A program made the position numbers and the translations under genes. DNA of 64,000 nucleotides, taken from the NCBI RefSeq assembly GCF_007990445.1, contig NZ_AP019841.1, positions 1,984,001 to 2,048,000 on the forward strand. Reading direction: 5' to 3'. The first letter of the stretch is position 1. Each line of letters starts with the position of its first letter. Source of the stretch: Leptotrichia wadei. GTDB lineage: Bacteria > Fusobacteriota > Fusobacteriia > Fusobacteriales > Leptotrichiaceae. The notes under the pieces were generated by a model that worked only from the letters and a program-made list of their open reading frames with translations, ran no database searches and was not told where the DNA came from. Positions 37,267-46,376 of this stretch are shown here, piece after piece.

Positions 37267-37315
37267 AATTAAATTCTCCTTCTTTTAATAAATTATTGTA
37301 CAATAAAATTTTCAA

Positions 37316-37344
37316 AAAAGGCAGGAGCCAAAACTCCCGCCAAA
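37316..37344 (-). terminator. Terminator after the PTS remnant
   Basis: Leftward GGCGGGAG (37334-37341)/CTCCTGCC (37320-37327) stem, then TTTTTTG. Confidence 0.8.
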
Positions 37345-37399
37345 TTTATCATTTTTAAGTTCTACATCAATGATATACTGCAAAACTTAAACTATATTT

Positions 37400-38015
37400 T
37401 TATTTTGTTAAACTTCCTTTATTTAATTTTGGATTCTTTGAAAATACAAATGTTAATACAAATGCCAATCCAAAAGCAACTATAGAAGCCAGCCAGAATC
37501 CCAATTGATGAGCACCTTCAAATTTAATTGATAAGAATGCTAATGCGATTCCTCCAACTCCAATTCCATTTGCCAATACATTAAATCCTGTAGAAATAAC
37601 TGCTGCTAATGCTGAAGCTGTTATTGCCGCATAGAATGGGTACATATATTTCAAGTTTGCTCCGAATAATGCTGGTTCTGTAATTCCAAAACAAGCTGAT
37701 ACAGTTGAAGATAATGAAACTGATTCTTGTTTTTTATCTTGTTTATAAATAAAGTATGTTGCAAAAACTGCACCTGACTGAGCCATATTTGACAAAGCAA
37801 TCAATGGCCAAATGTTCCGCCTGAAGCTGCCGCCAATTGTAAATCAACTGCTATAAATGTGTGATGTAGTCCTGCCCAATTTCTTTTGGACTTGCTTTTC
37901 CTTCATCTGCAAGGGAAAATCTCATTCTAGTCGCACAGTGAGTAACTGCCACAACATTTTCTTTTCCACCGATAAGTTCCAGCAACTTAACGGCGTCATT
38001 ATGATATTTGCTCAT
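37400..38015 (-). pseudogene. PTS EIIBC (trehalose/sucrose type) with internal deletion
   Basis: Start 38015 (GGAGGAAT upstream) encodes a standard EIIB N-terminus: SKYHNDAVKLLELIGGKENV and the phosphocysteine motif VTHCATRMRFSL. After about 46 residues the sequence jumps into the late EIIC region (GLHHTFIAVDLQLAAASGGT). A lost base after GGC-GGA-ACA-TTT then shifts the frame. It ends in MAQSGAVFATYFIYK, TVSACFGITEPALFG and a final membrane block. About 300 EIIC residues are missing. The HCATRMRF style suggests the glucose-superfamily trehalose/sucrose group. Non-functional as a transporter. Confidence 0.82.
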
Positions 38016-38258
38016 AAAAGATTCCTCCCATAATATAAATTATAATAAAATATTTTTTTATAACGTTATTTATTATAACTTATTTTTGCACAAAGTCAAC
38101 ACTATTTTAGAAAAAACTATAACTTTAATTTTAAAATTAATAAATATTAACTTCTTTATATCAAAAAGTTATATTATTTCCAAATTTATCAAGAATTTTT
38201 TGGTAAATAAAAAACTGCAATATTATAAAATAAAGCAGTTCTTAAGAGAGTTAAATTT

Positions 38259-39314
38259 TTAGTTCATTTCAAATTCAATATAAACAGTTTTTGAAATATT
38301 TAGTTTTTTTGGAGAAATTACAATGTTTCTTCTTGATGACTCATCTAAAAGTTCTCTGTCTGACTTTTTTAAATCTTCTTCATCATAATCGGCACTCATA
38401 TTATAACTATAGTTATAATCCCTGTAAGGATGAATTACTCCATTTGATTTATCAGTTATTGTAACTGGGTTTTTTAAGTTTAAGTCTGTTTTTCCCAAAA
38501 TAACTTGTGCTTTCTTCAAGGCTTCCTTGTAGGCATTTTCATAAAGTTCATTTTCCAATTGCTGTTTATTGTCAATATCATATTCAATGCTTCCATTTGT
38601 TCCAATACCAAGAGCATTTGCCACACTTATTATATTCCCAAGGTTTTTCAGATCTCTTGTTTCAACTTCAATGTCGTGTGAAACTACTTGAACATCTTTT
38701 CTCTTACTTGTCCGTTTTTCAAGGCTGATTTCCTTATTGTCATAACCTGAAATTTTTACTGTATTTACAGGAATTCCAGCTCTTCCTAATTTTTGCTGAA
38801 TATCGTTAAATCTTGCCATTGCATTTTGATATGCCTGCTTATTTGTTGCATTTTGTGATTCAATGGTAAAAATGTATGTACCGTTTTTACTTCTATTTAA
38901 AGAATAGATTTTTTCATTTGCAAGTACATTCATAAAGTTTTTCAATGTATCAAGCGAGATTTTATCAACTTCTACAGAAAGTTTAGTCTGATATTCTTTT
39001 TTCCCCTTATTTTCAATTACAGTATCCCAATTATAAGTTTCATAAGTGGAATATCCTGTTGAATTAATCTTGCTGTACTTTGTCCCAGTCTGAGCAAGCA
39101 ATCTTTTGTATCTTTCCAAAATTTGCGAATTTTCAGCACTCGCCTTATCTAAACTTTCATTTTCTGTCCGAATCGTAAGAACAATTTTTGCTGAATTTGG
39201 TGCAATTTCTTTTTTTGAAACTCCTCTAACCTGTATTCTTTTTCCAGTAATTTCACTATCTGAAAATGATAATACTGAAAAAACTATCATAAGTAATGCT
39301 ATTATTCTTTTCAT
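38259..39314 (-). CDS. SIMPL-domain (DUF541) exported protein
   Basis: 351 residues with a signal peptide (MKRIIALLMIVFSVLSFS). The SIMPL/YggE fold follows: IQVRGVSKKEIAPNSAKIVLTIRTENESLDKA, ISGYDNKEISLEKRTSKRKD and LYENAYKEALKKAQVILGKTDLNL. Periplasmic; YggE-type proteins are linked to oxidative-stress tolerance, and the mechanism is unknown. A paralogue is encoded immediately upstream (39421-40542), same direction, 106 bases apart. GAAAGGAATTTT precedes the start. Confidence 0.85.
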   Translation of the reverse strand: MKRIIALLMIVFSVLSFSDSEITGKRIQVRGVSKKEIAPNSAKIVLTIRTENESLDKASAENSQILERYKRLLAQTGTKYSKINSTGYSTYETYNWDTVIENKGKKEYQTKLSVEVDKISLDTLKNFMNVLANEKIYSLNRSKNGTYIFTIESQNATNKQAYQNAMARFNDIQQKLGRAGIPVNTVKISGYDNKEISLEKRTSKRKDVQVVSHDIEVETRDLKNLGNIISVANALGIGTNGSIEYDIDNKQQLENELYENAYKEALKKAQVILGKTDLNLKNPVTITDKSNGVIHPYRDYNYSYNMSADYDEEDLKKSDRELLDESSRRNIVISPKKLNISKTVYIEFEMN

Positions 39315-39420
39315 TTTAAAATTCCTTTCTCAATTTCAATTTTTATAAAAATTAAAATATTATATTTACTGGCTTTATAATTATCCACATAAAACTGAAC
39401 ATTTTTATTTTCACTTTAAA

Positions 39421-40542
39421 TTATTTCATCTCATACATAACCGATATATTCTGTGTCAATTTTAACGGTTTTGGAGTATAATCAACCCTAGATTTGCCAG
39501 CTCGCATTGACATAGGTGCAGGCATTGCCACTTCCTTAGCCTCAAGTCTATTAAGTCCTAGTGTTGGTCCATCATAAGCCACACTCCAGTCCTGATCAAT
39601 CCTGTCAATCATCTTTTGCTGAAATTCCACATCTTCACTTACAATAATAGGTTCTCCCAGCTTCATCTTGCTCGAACGTAAGATGCTTTCTGCTTTCTGC
39701 TTTGTCTGATTATAAGCATCTTTATACATTTCTGACTCAATTCTGTCTTTATCTGACAAGTCAAAATTAATTGAACCGTTTATGTTTATTCCGTTGTCAT
39801 CGGCAATTGAAATTATTGTATTAAGTTCCTTTATATTTTTTGTTGTAAGTACAAATTCATCTGTAACATAGTAAACATCTTTTTTTGTACCTTTATTTTC
39901 TGTATAATTTTCCTTTATTTCATAATCACTCAAAATAATATCATTTTCAGGGATTCCGGCTGAAACTAGCTTTCTTCTGGAAGTATTAAGTTTGTTAAAC
40001 ACTTTATTTAAAGCCTGGTCAACTGTTGTTCCATTTTCATTTATATTAAATGCAAATGTATTTTCATCAAAATTTTTCTGAATACTTTGTAAATTATCTC
40101 CATCTTCCAAGTCAATTAATGCTGAAATCTTGTTAAAATCTGTATTTTTCACAAGCATCTCCATTTTCACATCATAAGAAGTTGGCTTTTTCTCAGCTTT
40201 TTTCACATTCTTGCCTGGAACTGTCTTTACATCCAAAATATCCTCATCATCTTCATATTCCGTCCCTTTTCTATTATAAAATGCTGTTGTTTCCAGATTT
40301 TCCAGTGATATTCTTCTAGCTTTCAAATCATTCTTAAATTTCTCAACTTTTTTATTTACCTCATTTGTTGCCTGATTTAAGTTTTTCCCCTTCACTTCAA
40401 CTTTAAAATTAATTTTTGCTAAATCTGGCATAATTTCCCTTTCTGCATTACCCGTAACACTAATTTTTCTCACAAGATTTTCATTCGCTCCAAATGAAAA
40501 TACACTTAACAGAGAAAATAGCGCAATTGCTACTTTTTTCAT
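39421..40542 (-). CDS. SIMPL-domain (DUF541) exported protein, paralogue
   Basis: About 373 residues from the ATG at 40542, which has GGAGGGA directly upstream; a reading from 40554 would place that site inside the coding region. Signal peptide MKKVAIALFSLLSVFSFG, then SIMPL core: ISVTGNAEREIMPDLAKINFKVEVKGKNLNQA and MYKDAYNQTKQKAESIL. It differs from its neighbour by a charged insert near residues 105-125 (DDEDILDVKTVPGKN) and a tail containing MPAPMSMRAGKS. The tandem pair probably arose by duplication. Confidence 0.85.
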   Translation of the reverse strand: MKKVAIALFSLLSVFSFGANENLVRKISVTGNAEREIMPDLAKINFKVEVKGKNLNQATNEVNKKVEKFKNDLKARRISLENLETTAFYNRKGTEYEDDEDILDVKTVPGKNVKKAEKKPTSYDVKMEMLVKNTDFNKISALIDLEDGDNLQSIQKNFDENTFAFNINENGTTVDQALNKVFNKLNTSRRKLVSAGIPENDIILSDYEIKENYTENKGTKKDVYYVTDEFVLTTKNIKELNTIISIADDNGININGSINFDLSDKDRIESEMYKDAYNQTKQKAESILRSSKMKLGEPIIVSEDVEFQQKMIDRIDQDWSVAYDGPTLGLNRLEAKEVAMPAPMSMRAGKSRVDYTPKPLKLTQNISVMYEMK

Positions 40543-40744
40543 TTTTCCCTCCATAATTTCACTTGATTATTTATTTTCCAAATTTTTATTTTCTAAATTA
40601 AGTATAACACGATAAAATTAAAAGTAAATGAGAAATTTTATTTTTATTTTAAGATTTTTTATAAAAAATAATATATATCATTTTTTCAATATTTATGGTA
40701 TTATATAAAATAAAGAATTATAAATAAAAATAACGAGGTGAAAA

Positions 40745-41722
40745 ATGGCCACACAATATAAATTTAGTTATGCTAAAACTTTTAAAACTGTTATTGTAGT
40801 GATTTGTCTAGTTACACTAGCAATATTTGGAAAAGATGTTTTTGAACGTCATTTTTTTAACACTAGACTTACTGTTATTCCTGATGTTACAGGGCTTGAC
40901 AAGAAAGAAGCGATAAAATACTTGAAGGAAGCTGGATTAAAAGTCAAGGTTATTAATTCCAAAACAGAAAAGGTACCGCTAGATACGGTGTATAATCAGG
41001 ATCCACGATCTGGGAAGGAAGTAAAAGTAAACAGAGTTGTAAGAATCTGGGTTAATAATGGGGAAGATGTAAAAGTCCCTAATATTATTGGATTGGAACT
41101 GCTTGAGGCAAGATCTCGGCTAAAAGGGTTAAATATTCAAATTGAAACAATTGATTATTATCCATCTAACCAAAAATACAACACTATTTTGGGAGTTTAT
41201 CCAAAACCAGGTACAAAACTGGAAATTAACCAGAAAATATCAATACTTGTTTCTTCACAGCAAATGATAGATCCATCAGTTATGCCAAATATAACAGGAC
41301 TTGATTTAAATGATGCAAGAGAAGTGTTAAAGCAAATTGGACTTGAAATTAGCTCAATATCTCAAACAAATGATCCAACATTGCCGGTAAATACAATTAT
41401 TTCTACAAATCCTGCAGCTGGAACAAAAATACAGCGTGGACAGAAAGTATCTGTTGTAATAAATAATGGAGCGAGTGCAAAAAAACGTGCTAAATCAAAT
41501 GAAGAAATTATTAATCGTTCTCGAGATAATATAAATGAGAAAGAAATTGAAAAAACTATTGATGATACAATAAATCAAATAGACAATAATACTCAAAAAA
41601 CTCCTCAACAAAATGACAAGCAGCAAAATAACGGTAACACACCTGCTTCTCCGCCTAATAATTCAAATAATGGTGGAACTTCCAGCGAACCAAATACTGG
41701 CGGTGGAGACGATGATGACTAG
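40745..41722 (+). CDS. PASTA-domain membrane protein without kinase
   Basis: 325 residues. A short cytoplasmic start and one membrane helix (about 15-30, TVIVVICLVTLAIFG) precede three extracellular PASTA repeats: VIPDVTGLDKKEAIKYLKEAGL, VPNIIGLELLEARSRLKGL and MPNITGLDLNDAREVLKQIGL. A low-complexity Asn/Gln/Pro tail ends DDDD. PASTA repeats bind peptidoglycan or muropeptides in Ser/Thr kinases and PBPs. Here no kinase domain precedes them, although rsgA and rpe follow exactly as they follow prkC in Firmicutes. GAGGTGAAAA ribosome binding site. Confidence 0.88.
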   Translation: MATQYKFSYAKTFKTVIVVICLVTLAIFGKDVFERHFFNTRLTVIPDVTGLDKKEAIKYLKEAGLKVKVINSKTEKVPLDTVYNQDPRSGKEVKVNRVVRIWVNNGEDVKVPNIIGLELLEARSRLKGLNIQIETIDYYPSNQKYNTILGVYPKPGTKLEINQKISILVSSQQMIDPSVMPNITGLDLNDAREVLKQIGLEISSISQTNDPTLPVNTIISTNPAAGTKIQRGQKVSVVINNGASAKKRAKSNEEIINRSRDNINEKEIEKTIDDTINQIDNNTQKTPQQNDKQQNNGNTPASPPNNSNNGGTSSEPNTGGGDDDD

Positions 41723-41821
41723 AAATATAAAAATTAGATTTGCTATCTAAATTATAAATTAAATATAGAAAAATAAAGAAAGGAGACGGGAGTTATTTTA
41801 AGGCTTCATTAAACTTGGTTC

Positions 41822-41879
41822 AATAACTATGTAATTTTATTATCAAGGGGTCAAGGCCCCTTGTTACTATATAGTTATT
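41822..41879. repeat. Compound palindrome upstream of rsgA
   Basis: Inner stem CAAGGGG (41844-41850)/CCCCTTG (41857-41863) inside an outer AATAACTAT (41822-41830)/ATAGTTATT (41871-41879). There is no T run, so not a simple terminator. The inner palindrome recurs at 50535-50556. Confidence 0.6.
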
Positions 41880-41919
41880 CTATAAACTACAGATTTTAAA
41901 ATTTCTCCCAAATATTTTT

Positions 41920-42819
41920 ATAAAAGGAAAAGTTATTAGAAAAATAAAGGGATTTTACTATGTTCTAGATGAAAATTCCAAAAATTTAAGTGAAGAAAAT
42001 ATTTATGAATGTAAATTACGTGGAACGCTAAAAATGAAAAATAACAAAATGAATTGTATAATCGGTGATATGGTAGAATTTGATGAAAAAGAAAAAGTTA
42101 TTGAAAAAATTGAGAAAAGGAAAAACTTTTTATATCGCCCGCTTATTGCAAATATTGATTTTATTGGTATTTTATTTGCAATAAAAAGTCCAGACTTTGA
42201 TTTTACAAATTTTCAGAAAATGCTTTTGAATGCAAATTCTCAAAATATTCCAGTTGTGCTAATCTTATCTAAAATTGACTTGGCTTCACAAGAAGAACTG
42301 GAAGAATTTTTTAATAAATTCAAAAAAATTTTTAAAGAGGCAATTTCCATTTTTCCAATTTCTACCGAAACAAAAACTGGACTTTCAGAATTAAAGCAAT
42401 ACATAAATGAAAAATCCGTCGTAGTTTCAGGACCATCTGGAGCTGGAAAATCAACGCTTATTAACACTTTAATTGGAGAAGAAGTATTAACTACAAATGA
42501 TGTCAGCGGAAAAACTGGAAAAGGACGGCACACAACGATAGAGAGCCGATTTTTTATGACAGCTCCCCACTCTTATCTAATAGATACGCCTGGATTTTCA
42601 ACGCTGGACTTTCCAAAACTGGAAAATAAAAAGGGATTGGAAAAATTATTTCCAGAATTTCTGGAATTTATTCCTAACTGTAAATTCCGTGACTGTATTC
42701 ACGTAAATGAGCCAAATTGTGCAATAAAGGAAAATGTGGAAAATGGAAATATTTCAAGGGAACGATACGATTTTTACCTGTATTCGCTAGAAAATATAAA
42801 ATTTTTAAAGTATACTTAA
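41920..42819 (+). CDS. rsgA: Ribosome small-subunit GTPase RsgA
   Basis: Circularly permuted GTPase that matures the 30S subunit. Motif order is ILSKIDL (G4), GPSGAGKSTLINTLIG (G1), TTIESRFF (G2) and LIDTPGFS (G3). The zinc site NCKFRDCIHVNEPNC closes it. The first in-frame ATG is at 42034, but the N-terminal OB-fold (GKVIRKIKGFYYVLDENS...YECKLRGTL) is encoded in frame upstream. With it the protein reaches the usual length of about 299 residues only if translation begins near a non-standard AUA/AUU around 41914-41920. The normal start and its ribosome site appear separated by the palindrome at 41822. From 42034 the protein would lack the OB fold. Confidence 0.88.
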   Translation: MKGKVIRKIKGFYYVLDENSKNLSEENIYECKLRGTLKMKNNKMNCIIGDMVEFDEKEKVIEKIEKRKNFLYRPLIANIDFIGILFAIKSPDFDFTNFQKMLLNANSQNIPVVLILSKIDLASQEELEEFFNKFKKIFKEAISIFPISTETKTGLSELKQYINEKSVVVSGPSGAGKSTLINTLIGEEVLTTNDVSGKTGKGRHTTIESRFFMTAPHSYLIDTPGFSTLDFPKLENKKGLEKLFPEFLEFIPNCKFRDCIHVNEPNCAIKENVENGNISRERYDFYLYSLENIKFLKYT

Positions 42820-42866
42820 ATAATTTTCATTTGAATAAATATTACTAAAGAAAAGAGTTGATTTTT

Positions 42867-43499
42867 ATGGATAAAAAGGTTATAATATCGCCTTCTCTGC
42901 TTGCTGCGGATTTCAGTAAATTAAGGGAAGAAATCGCAGAAGTGGAAAAATTTGGAGCAGAATATCTGCATTTGGATGTTATGGATGGGAACTTTGTGCC
43001 AAATATCAGTTATGGAGCTCCTGTTATTTCATCTTTAAGAAAGCATAGCAATCTTGTATTTGATGTTCATTTAATGGTAAATGAGCCTGATTATCTGATA
43101 AAGGATTTTGCACAGTTTTCTGATATTATCACAGTTCATGCTGAAGCTGTAAAACACTTGAACAGAACAATTCAGCTGATAAAATCTTTTGGGAAAAAAG
43201 TAGGAGTTGCACTAAATCCTTCTACTCCGCTAGATATTTTAAAATATGAATTAAAAAATATTGACATGGTGCTAATTATGACTGTAAATCCTGGCTTTGG
43301 CGGTCAAAAATTTATTCCCGAAATGGTTCAGAAAATAAAGGACTTGCGAGAAATTGATAAAAATATTGACATTGAAGTGGATGGCGGAATAAACAATGAA
43401 ACTGCAAAACTTGTGAAGGAAGCCGGAGCAAATATTTTAGTTGCAGGTTCATATATTTTTAGTGGAAATTACAAGGAAAAAATTGAATCTTTAAAATAA
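42867..43499 (+). CDS. rpe: Ribulose-phosphate 3-epimerase
   Basis: About 210 residues from the ATG at 42867 (an in-frame TTG at 42858 is less likely). TIM-barrel epimerase of the pentose phosphate pathway: ISPSLLAADFSKL, YLHLDVMDGNFVPNISYG (metal-binding His/Asp), FDVHLMV, LIMTVNPGFGGQKFIP and DIEVDGGINNETA. It follows rsgA by 47 bases, the conserved rsgA-rpe arrangement. Confidence 0.95.
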   Translation: MDKKVIISPSLLAADFSKLREEIAEVEKFGAEYLHLDVMDGNFVPNISYGAPVISSLRKHSNLVFDVHLMVNEPDYLIKDFAQFSDIITVHAEAVKHLNRTIQLIKSFGKKVGVALNPSTPLDILKYELKNIDMVLIMTVNPGFGGQKFIPEMVQKIKDLREIDKNIDIEVDGGINNETAKLVKEAGANILVAGSYIFSGNYKEKIESLK

Positions 43500-43539
43500 A
43501 GAAAAAAACAAAAAAAAATTAAGAAAGGGGAAAATCAAA

Positions 43540-44202
43540 ATGTATGAGAAAATTGAAAATCTATTAGACAACTTTTATAAAACATACTATAAAATTGAAG
43601 AAATTAACTTAAATCAGGTAATAAAGTGCTTGACAACATCGGAACTGCATATCATTGAAGCAATTGGAGAAAATGAAATTACAATGAATGAACTTTCTGA
43701 TAAATTGGGCATTACAATGGGAACAGCTTCTGTTGCTGTAAACAAATTAACTGAAAAGCAATTTCTAGAACGTTCTCGGTCGAATACCGACAGACGTAAA
43801 GTTTTTGTTAAACTGACTCAAAAGGGAGAGGTTGCCTTAAATTATCACGGTAATTTCCATTCGACTATCTTAGAAAAAATAACAGAGGATATTCCAAAGG
43901 AAAAATTAGATACATTTGTTGAAGTTTTTGAAACAATTATGAGAAACCTTAATAAAGTCAAAAAGGACATCCAGCCTGAATCAATCTTGAATTTTGAAAA
44001 GGGCGATTTAGTTCAAGTATCTTCAATCAAGGGAAGCACAGCCATTAGAAAATATTTGAACGAAAAAGGTGTTGTAATAAAATCGCTAATCAAAATTTTA
44101 AATATTGATAAATATTTAATAAATATGATTGTTGATGGAGATGAAAAGGTACTAAATGTTGAGGATGCTGAAAATATCATGGTTAGAAAAAATGCACTTT
44201 AA
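43540..44202 (+). CDS. MarR-type regulator with C-terminal FeoA-like domain
   Basis: 220 residues. Winged helix (about 28-100): LTTSELHIIEAIGENEITMNELSDKLGITMGTASVAVNKL and RSRSNTDRRKVFVKLTQKGE, the MarR wing. After a helical dimerisation part, residues about 148-218 (FEKGDLVQVSSIKGSTAIRKYLNEKG...) look like a FeoA/SH3-type domain, as at the C-terminus of DtxR-like metalloregulators. It could sense a metal; the FezB-like operon 40 kb away would be a possible target, but nothing in the sequence links them. Good AAAGGGG site; 40 bases after rpe. Confidence 0.75.
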   Translation: MYEKIENLLDNFYKTYYKIEEINLNQVIKCLTTSELHIIEAIGENEITMNELSDKLGITMGTASVAVNKLTEKQFLERSRSNTDRRKVFVKLTQKGEVALNYHGNFHSTILEKITEDIPKEKLDTFVEVFETIMRNLNKVKKDIQPESILNFEKGDLVQVSSIKGSTAIRKYLNEKGVVIKSLIKILNIDKYLINMIVDGDEKVLNVEDAENIMVRKNAL

Positions 44203-44243
44203 AAAATAACTGAAAAAATATAAAAATAAAAAAGGAGGGAAAT

Positions 44244-45905
44244 ATGCTCTATTTAGATGGAATTGGAATTTCATTTCTTGTAAAGGAAATAAAGGAAAAA
44301 ATATTACGATATAAATTGACAAAAATTTTTCAATATGACAGAGTGTCATTTTCACTCTTTTTTGGAAAAAATAACCTGCTTTTTCAAGTAAAGGATAATT
44401 CAACAATTTTTTATTTAAAAGATGAAAAAGATCCAAATACTGACTTCCAGTCAAAATTTCTGCTTTCATTAAAAAAGTACCTGCAAAATTCTATTTTAAT
44501 TAATATTAGACAGGAAGGCTTTGACAGGATTGTATATTTTGACTTTGAAAAGTTAAATCAATTTGGAGATGTGGAAAAGTATACGTTAATTATTGAAATT
44601 ATGGGAAAGGCAAGTAATATTTTCCTGACTTGTAAAGATAAAATTCTGTCTGCACTTTTTTTTACTTCGATTGATGTTGGAAACCGTGTTATTATGACTG
44701 GAGCAAAGTACACATTGCCTTTTGAGGAAAAAAAGATTTCGCCAATTTATTTGGAAAAGGAAAATTTTCCATTTGAAACAGAAACTTTTTTGGAAAAGAT
44801 TGAAGGTGCTGGGCGTGCTTTTGCGTTACAGTGTTCACAAGATTATGATGTTTTTAAAAAATATCTGTCTAGTTACAAACCTGTAATGTATGAAATATTA
44901 AATCGTGGAAAAATTCAGAAAGTTCTGACTTATAATGAGTTTTCAGAATTTAGTCAGAAGGAAAATACTAATTTAGAAAATAATCCAGAAAATAAAAATA
45001 ACAGAAAATATTTTGAAACTTTGAATGAAGGCTTAAATGCTTATTTTAAAACAACAATTACTTCCAATGTCATTAGTGAAAAAAAGAAAAGTTTGTTAAA
45101 ATATGTTGATTCGCAAATAAAAAAATTCAAAAAAATAGAAAAAAATATAAAAGTTGACTTGAAAAAAAATGAAAATTTTGAAAATTATAAAAATATCGGA
45201 GATATTTTGGCGGCAAATATGCACCAGATAAAATATGGAATGAAAAAAGTTACAGTTTTTGATTTTTATAATAATCAGGAAATTACGATAAATCTTGATC
45301 CGCTTTTATCTCCAAATGATAATTTAAATTTTTATTATAATAAGTATAATAAAGGAAAACGTACTATTTCAGCCTTAAATATAAGATTTTCCGACATTCA
45401 GGATGAAATAAAATATTTTGAAGAAATAAAAATGTTCATTGAAAAGGAAAATGATTTTATTGGGATTGAAGAAATTGAAAATGAACTGAATTTATCAGAT
45501 AATGGAAATAAAATAAAAAATAAAATTAAATTGAATAAAACAAAAAAACGTGAATTATTGTCATTTGACTATAAAGGTTTTCAAATCTTTGTTGGAAGAA
45601 ATAATAAAGAGAATGAGGAAATATCCTTTTCTAAAGGGCAGCCAAACGATATATGGATGCATATAAAGGATATTCCTGGAAGCCATGTTCTTATTTTACG
45701 AAATAATCAAGAACTTCCTGAAGATGCTTTAATTTATGCCGCAAATCTCGCTTGTGAATATTCTAAAGCAAAAAAAGGCGATAAAGTTACAGTTGATTAC
45801 TGTGAAAGAAAATTTGTCAAGAAAATAAAGAATAGTAAGCCTGGAAATGTGACTTATACTAATTTTCATTCATTATTAGTTAATGTTACAGAAAAATCTC
45901 TTTAA
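44244..45905 (+). CDS. rqcH: Rqc2 homologue RqcH (NFACT protein)
   Basis: 553 residues. NFACT-N domain at the start (MLYLDGIGISFLVKEI...), a long Lys-rich coiled coil (about 280-420), and the C-terminal NFACT-R domain: SKGQPNDIWMHIKDIPGSHVLIL and DKVTVDYCERKFVKKIKNSKPGNVTYTN. In bacteria RqcH recruits tRNA-Ala to stalled 50S subunits and adds C-terminal alanine tails for degradation. Older annotation is fibronectin-binding protein. AAAGGAGGGAAAT precedes the ATG. Confidence 0.9.
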   Translation: MLYLDGIGISFLVKEIKEKILRYKLTKIFQYDRVSFSLFFGKNNLLFQVKDNSTIFYLKDEKDPNTDFQSKFLLSLKKYLQNSILINIRQEGFDRIVYFDFEKLNQFGDVEKYTLIIEIMGKASNIFLTCKDKILSALFFTSIDVGNRVIMTGAKYTLPFEEKKISPIYLEKENFPFETETFLEKIEGAGRAFALQCSQDYDVFKKYLSSYKPVMYEILNRGKIQKVLTYNEFSEFSQKENTNLENNPENKNNRKYFETLNEGLNAYFKTTITSNVISEKKKSLLKYVDSQIKKFKKIEKNIKVDLKKNENFENYKNIGDILAANMHQIKYGMKKVTVFDFYNNQEITINLDPLLSPNDNLNFYYNKYNKGKRTISALNIRFSDIQDEIKYFEEIKMFIEKENDFIGIEEIENELNLSDNGNKIKNKIKLNKTKKRELLSFDYKGFQIFVGRNNKENEEISFSKGQPNDIWMHIKDIPGSHVLILRNNQELPEDALIYAANLACEYSKAKKGDKVTVDYCERKFVKKIKNSKPGNVTYTNFHSLLVNVTEKSL

Positions 45906-45973
45906 AAAATATTTTCTAAAATTAGATTATTATGTATCTTTCCTTTTAATCAAAAAAATGTTTTTACTGCTTA

Positions 45974-46002
45974 TTGACAAATGCCAAAAACTGTTGTAAA
46001 AT
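45974..46002 (+). promoter_or_regulatory. ptsH promoter
   Basis: TTGACA (45974-45979), 17 bases, TAAAAT (45997-46002), 30 bases before the start codon. Confidence 0.7.
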
Positions 46003-46032
46003 TAAAGTAATGATATTTAAGGAGGACTAATA

Positions 46033-46293
46033 ATGGCAAGTAAAACAGTTACTATGACAAATCCTACAGGATTACATACAAGACCAGGTGGAGTATTTGT
46101 TGCTAAAGCAAAAGAATTTGAAAGTAAAGTAGAAGTTGAAAATGAAGGGAAAAAAGTAAACGGAAAATCTTTATTGAAATTATTATCAATTGGAATTAAA
46201 AACGGTTCAGAAGTTACAGTTCACGCTGAAGGGCCTGATGCTGAACAAGCAGTTGAAGTATTAGGAGAATTGTTAGCAACTATTAGAGACTAA
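46033..46293 (+). CDS. ptsH: Phosphocarrier protein HPr
   Basis: 86 residues. Accepts phosphate from enzyme I on the histidine in GLHTRPG (usual motif GLHARPA) and passes it to sugar EII proteins. The regulatory Ser46 region reads NGKSLLKLLSIG, which keeps the serine and so allows HPr-kinase control in principle. ptsI is not adjacent, so this is a monocistronic gene with its own promoter and terminator. AAGGAGGAC ribosome site. Confidence 0.93.
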   Translation: MASKTVTMTNPTGLHTRPGGVFVAKAKEFESKVEVENEGKKVNGKSLLKLLSIGIKNGSEVTVHAEGPDAEQAVEVLGELLATIRD

Positions 46294-46310
46294 TAAATTC
46301 ATTTAAAATT

Positions 46311-46376
46311 ACGCCAAGAAATCTATGTTTTTAAAAATTTCTTTTTTAGACATTTGATGAATGGCGTTTTTTTATT
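46311..46376 (+). terminator. Terminator after ptsH
   Basis: ACGCCA (46311-46316)/TGGCGT (46362-46367) with an inner AGAAAT/ATTTCT arm, then TTTTTTT. Confidence 0.7.

Noticed and set aside
38008-38262. 84-codon rightward frame between the PTS remnant and the SIMPL gene
   Set aside because: Composition typical of AT-rich noise, no ribosome binding site, overlaps promoter-like sequence of the PTS gene.
41844-41863. Rho-independent terminator after the PASTA gene
   Set aside because: The GC stem is strong but is followed by TTACTATATAG rather than a T run, so it was listed as a repeat instead.
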